Shown here: piece by piece, positions 61,120 through 64,000 of the stretch
Position numbering within the stretch: the first letter of the stretch is position 1
Layout of the letters: every line of letters begins with the position of its first letter
DNA from: Sphingomonas trueperi
GTDB lineage: Bacteria; Pseudomonadota; Alphaproteobacteria; Sphingomonadales; Sphingomonadaceae
Length of the DNA: 64,000 nt
Assembly (NCBI RefSeq): GCF_011927635.1
Contig: NZ_JAATJB010000005.1
Coordinates: forward strand, 248,001-312,000
Direction: 5' to 3'
Notes under the pieces: model-generated
Database searches by the model: none
What the model was told of the DNA's origin: nothing
Seen by the model: only the letters and a program-made list of their open reading frames with translations
Translations under genes and position numbers: made by a program

Positions 61120-61920
61120 TCACACCAAATGTATCGCCGTCCCCGCCGCCGCGGCCGCGGCCGCAATCTCCTCTGGCGGCGCCTGGTCCGTCACCAGGTC
61201 CTGCACATCCCCGAACCCGGCGACCTGCACGAAGCCCGACTTGTCGAACTTGGTCGAATCGCACAGCACCGCGACGCGCCGCGCCTGAGGGAGCAGGCTG
61301 CGCTTGAACGCGGCCTCGCCCGCATCGAAATCGAGAAAACCGCGTATCGGATCGATCGCGCCCATCGACAGCACGGTCAGGTCGGGTGCGAATTGCCGGC
61401 AATAGTCGATCGCCTCGCTGCCGAACGCCGCATGATAATCGGGATCGACCGCGCCGCCCGCCACATAGAGCCGCTGGCCCGGATGCCCAAGCACCTGCGC
61501 GGCGATCTCGATGCTGTTGGTGATCACCGTCAGGTCGCGCACATGGCCCAGCGCGCGCGCCAGCCATAGCGTGGTCGTGCCCGAATCGAGCAGCAGCGTC
61601 ATGCCCGGCCGGACCAGCGCCGCCGCGCGCTCGGCGATGCGCTGCTTGGCCTCGGCCTGGTCGCGCAGCCGCTGGCGATAGGGCGGTTCGAGCACGCCGC
61701 CCGGCAGGCACACGCCGCCATGGATCTTCTGCACCCGTCCGGCCTGCTCCAACTGGCGCACGTCGCGGCGGATCGTCTCCTCGGACACGTCGAACCGTTC
61801 GGCCAGTTCGCCGATCGACCATTGGCCGCGCTGCTCGAGTAGTTCGAGCAGCGTGGCGAGGCGGGCGGCCTGTGTCGCGCGGGCCGAGGGTGCCCGTGCG
61901 GGCAGGTCCAAGCTTTCCAT
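61120..61920 (-). CDS. DeoR-family transcriptional regulator
   Basis: 266 aa. N-terminal HTH: GQWSIGELAERFDVSEETIRRDVRQLEQAG, typical of DeoR/GlpR. The C-terminal DeoRC sugar-phosphate-binding domain has LLLDSGTTTLWLA and VLSMGAIDPIRGFLDFDAGEAAFK. It represses sugar or polyol genes and is relieved by a sugar phosphate. The divergent TonB receptor is its likely target. The effector cannot be named. Confidence 0.93.
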   Translation of the reverse strand: MESLDLPARAPSARATQAARLATLLELLEQRGQWSIGELAERFDVSEETIRRDVRQLEQAGRVQKIHGGVCLPGGVLEPPYRQRLRDQAEAKQRIAERAAALVRPGMTLLLDSGTTTLWLARALGHVRDLTVITNSIEIAAQVLGHPGQRLYVAGGAVDPDYHAAFGSEAIDYCRQFAPDLTVLSMGAIDPIRGFLDFDAGEAAFKRSLLPQARRVAVLCDSTKFDKSGFVQVAGFGDVQDLVTDQAPPEEIAAAAAAAGTAIHLV

Positions 61921-61936
61921 CGAGCAACTGTATCAG

Positions 61937-61973
61937 CGTTCAGTGGGCGCGAGAACCCACACGGGAACGTTCA
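61937..61973. promoter_or_regulatory. Candidate DeoR operator
   Basis: Two CGTTCA half-sites (61937-61942 and 61968-61973) lie 31 bases apart, about three helical turns, between the DeoR gene and the TonB receptor. The second is part of GAACGTTC. DeoR-type repressors often bind repeated half-sites in such intergenic regions. Binding is inferred. Confidence 0.4.
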
Positions 61974-62084
61974 AATCCACATAAAACAACACTCAATGTC
62001 ACATCTGAGTCATGAACCGAACCTAGGCGCCGCTGCGGGGCAGCCAGGGCAGGCAGGCCCCCACACACCACAAGGGAGGGCATT

Positions 62085-64000
62085 ATGGCATTCACCTACC
62101 GCGCGGCGCTCGCCGCGCTGGCCGTCGGCGCGAGCTGCATTTCGATGGCCGCCGCCGCGCAGGATGCGGCGTCGCAAGGCCAGGAAGACGGCGAGATCGT
62201 CGTCAACGGCTACATCGCCTCGCTCGCCAAGGCGCGCGAGCTGAAGCGCAATTCGAACATCATCAAGGACGTGATCGTCGCCGAGGACATGGCGAAGTTC
62301 CCCGAACTCAACCTCGCCGAATCGATCCAGCGCCTGCCGGGCGTGGCGATCAACCGCGAGGCCGGCGAGGGCCGCCGCATCACGCTGCGCGGCCTGTCGC
62401 CCGACTATACCCGCGTCCAGCTGAACGGCATGGAAGTGCTGGGCAATGTGGACTCGGCGATGGACAGCCGCGGCCAGCGCTCGCGCGATCGCGCCTTCGA
62501 TTTCAACATCTTCGCCTCCGAGCTGTTCTCGCGCGTCGAGGTGGAGAAGAGCTATCAGGCGTCGCAGGCCGAAGGCGGCATGGCCGGCACCGTCGGCCTG
62601 TTCACCGCGAAGCCGCTCGACCAGAAGCAGGGCATTTCGGGCGCCATCGCCGCCAAGCTGGGCACCAACAGCTACACCAAGGATGCCCAGCCGCGGGTCG
62701 CCGCGATGCTCAGCCAGAACTGGGACAACCGCTTCGGCATCCTCCTCTCGGTGGCCTATTCGAAGCGCAAGACCGAGGAGCAGGGCTACAACACCTATTC
62801 GCCGAGCCAGCTGAGCGCGAGCCAGATCGCCAGCTATCTGGGCAAGGGCCTCGACATCTCGGCGCTCTCCGCCGACCAGCAGGCCAAGTTGAAGTCGGGC
62901 AACCTGGTGTTCGCCTCGGGCAACCGCCTGTCGGTATGGGACGCCAGGCAGGAGCGCCTCGGCCTGACCCTCGCCACCCAGTGGCGCCCGGCCGACAACC
63001 TGCTGTTCACCGTCGACGGCCTCCACGGCGAGTTCACCACCAACCGCGACGAATATCACCTGGCGACGCGGCCCGACAACACCTCGGGCTCGGTGATCTT
63101 CGACACCACCTCGAAGATCAAGTCGATCCATTGGGACAGCACCAACTTCGTCGATTCGATCAGCGTCGACAACGCGACCTATGCCAGCGAGCATCGCCGC
63201 TCGCGCAACAAGAACAAGTTCAACCAGATCGCGCTGACCTACAAGTGGGACGCGACCGAGCGCTTCAAGGTCGACGGCCATATCGGCTATGAGGACTCGT
63301 CCTACACCACGCCGATCGACGACAAGCTCTACCTCCGCGCGCGCGGCGGCATGACGACGACCTATTCGGCCGACGGCACCAGCGCGACCAACAGCTACGC
63401 CTGGAACACGCTCGATCCGTCGAAATACGAGTTCAAGGAATTCTACTTCCGCGAATTCTGGAACAAGACCAATCTACGCGAGGGCGTGGTCAACGGCGCC
63501 TATACGCTGAACGACGTCTTCACGCTGCGCGGCGGTGCCAGCTATCGCCGGTTCAGCAACTCGGGCTCGGAAATCTACAATGACGGCCAGTTCCAGAAGT
63601 TCGGCGGCGACCCGGCGGCAAGCATCGTCGACACGTTCACGCAGAACAAGTCGGCCGACTGGCTGACCGGCAATTACGACCGCGCCTTCGCCAAGTACAA
63701 CGCCCAGCACACCATCGTCGGCGCCTGGGACATCGAGAACACCTTCAAGGTGACCGAGGAGACCAAGTCGACCTACGGCCAGCTCGAATGGAATGCACCG
63801 GTGGCGGGCATGCGGCTGCGCGGCAATTTCAGCCTGCGGGCCTTCTTCACCGACACCACCAGCACCGGCAACGTCACCCAGAGCGACCGGCCGATCGGCG
63901 TGGTGACCACCAGCGCGAGCTATTCGGACGTGCTGCCGGCGCTGAACGCGGCGCTGGAAATCACGCCCAACTTCCTGCTCCGCGTCGCCGCCGCGCGCAA
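62085..64000 (+). CDS. TonB-dependent receptor (Caulobacter/Xanthomonas type), partial
   Basis: Runs off the right edge; about 638 residues are visible with no stop. ATG at 62085 after GGGAGGG. Signal peptide to about residue 26 (MAAAAQ), then the plug domain: RNSNIIKDVIVAEDMAKFPE, LNLAESIQRLPGVAI, RRITLRGLSPDYTRVQLNG. Barrel strands follow from about residue 190. This plug pattern marks the large TonB-Xanth-Caul receptor group that imports oligosaccharides and other carbon compounds in sphingomonads and caulobacters. Full length is probably over 900 residues. Divergent from a DeoR regulator, which suggests carbohydrate uptake. Confidence 0.95.
   Translation, partial: MAFTYRAALAALAVGASCISMAAAAQDAASQGQEDGEIVVNGYIASLAKARELKRNSNIIKDVIVAEDMAKFPELNLAESIQRLPGVAINREAGEGRRITLRGLSPDYTRVQLNGMEVLGNVDSAMDSRGQRSRDRAFDFNIFASELFSRVEVEKSYQASQAEGGMAGTVGLFTAKPLDQKQGISGAIAAKLGTNSYTKDAQPRVAAMLSQNWDNRFGILLSVAYSKRKTEEQGYNTYSPSQLSASQIASYLGKGLDISALSADQQAKLKSGNLVFASGNRLSVWDARQERLGLTLATQWRPADNLLFTVDGLHGEFTTNRDEYHLATRPDNTSGSVIFDTTSKIKSIHWDSTNFVDSISVDNATYASEHRRSRNKNKFNQIALTYKWDATERFKVDGHIGYEDSSYTTPIDDKLYLRARGGMTTTYSADGTSATNSYAWNTLDPSKYEFKEFYFREFWNKTNLREGVVNGAYTLNDVFTLRGGASYRRFSNSGSEIYNDGQFQKFGGDPAASIVDTFTQNKSADWLTGNYDRAFAKYNAQHTIVGAWDIENTFKVTEETKSTYGQLEWNAPVAGMRLRGNFSLRAFFTDTTSTGNVTQSDRPIGVVTTSASYSDVLPALNAALEITPNFLLRVAAAR

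Overview
The window is high-GC, densely coded DNA with sphingomonad character, most probably from the genus Sphingomonas. The call rests on a serine palmitoyltransferase with its own acyl carrier protein, a Caulobacter/Sphingomonas-type TonB receptor, a deoxyhypusine-synthase-like polyamine enzyme and very frequent ATGA/GTGA gene overlaps. No phage, plasmid, CRISPR array or intact insertion sequence is visible.

Layout. 1-4.4 kb: a phage-shock (Psp) locus. pspF reads right. Reading left from a sigma-54 promoter are a 35-aa peptide, pspA, pspB, pspC and then at least six more tiny membrane-protein genes, four of which repeat the PspB coiled-coil tail. 4.4-8 kb: two secreted hydrolases and an HxlR/SDR divergent pair. 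8-12 kb: a polyamine pair (ornithine/lysine decarboxylase and a deoxyhypusine-synthase-like enzyme), a threonine dehydratase and two small membrane proteins. 12-16.5 kb: two alpha/beta hydrolases, then an operon of two cysteine desulfurases and a ferredoxin. 16.5-23 kb: glnE, bcp, a DUF455 protein, an M23 peptidase, erpA and exonuclease III. 23.2-24.1 kb: two paralogous small exported proteins behind a second sigma-54 promoter. 24-27.5 kb: a GNAT-like protein, a fatty acid desaturase and a polysaccharide deacetylase. 27.5-31 kb: lptG and lptF. 31-38 kb: obgE, a SUFU-like gene, proB and a sphingolipid block (epimerase-type reductase, HAD-IIIC protein, ACP, serine palmitoyltransferase). 38-43 kb: a hybrid histidine kinase, two small regulators/transferases, rpmA-rplU and hspQ. 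43-43.7 kb: tRNA-Ser, a decayed DUF2252 gene and two identical tRNA-Lys genes. 43.8-49.4 kb: the rod-shape cluster mreB-mreC-mreD-mrdA-rodA. 49.6-51.4 kb: mutL. 52-61 kb: acyl-CoA metabolism (thioesterase, two acyl-CoA dehydrogenases, a FadJ-like fusion, a serine hydrolase, an acyl-CoA ligase). 61-64 kb: a DeoR regulator and a TonB receptor cut by the right edge.

Main points of interest: the expanded PspB-like array, with the shared tail also on PspC; a second sigma-54 promoter of the same form upstream of a tandem pair of exported proteins; a sphingolipid operon containing a HAD-IIIC/possible SGNH protein of unknown role; palindromic repeat elements that occur between genes and also in frame inside mutL and a cysteine desulfurase; and two alpha/beta hydrolases whose nucleophile serine is replaced (Asp, Gly).
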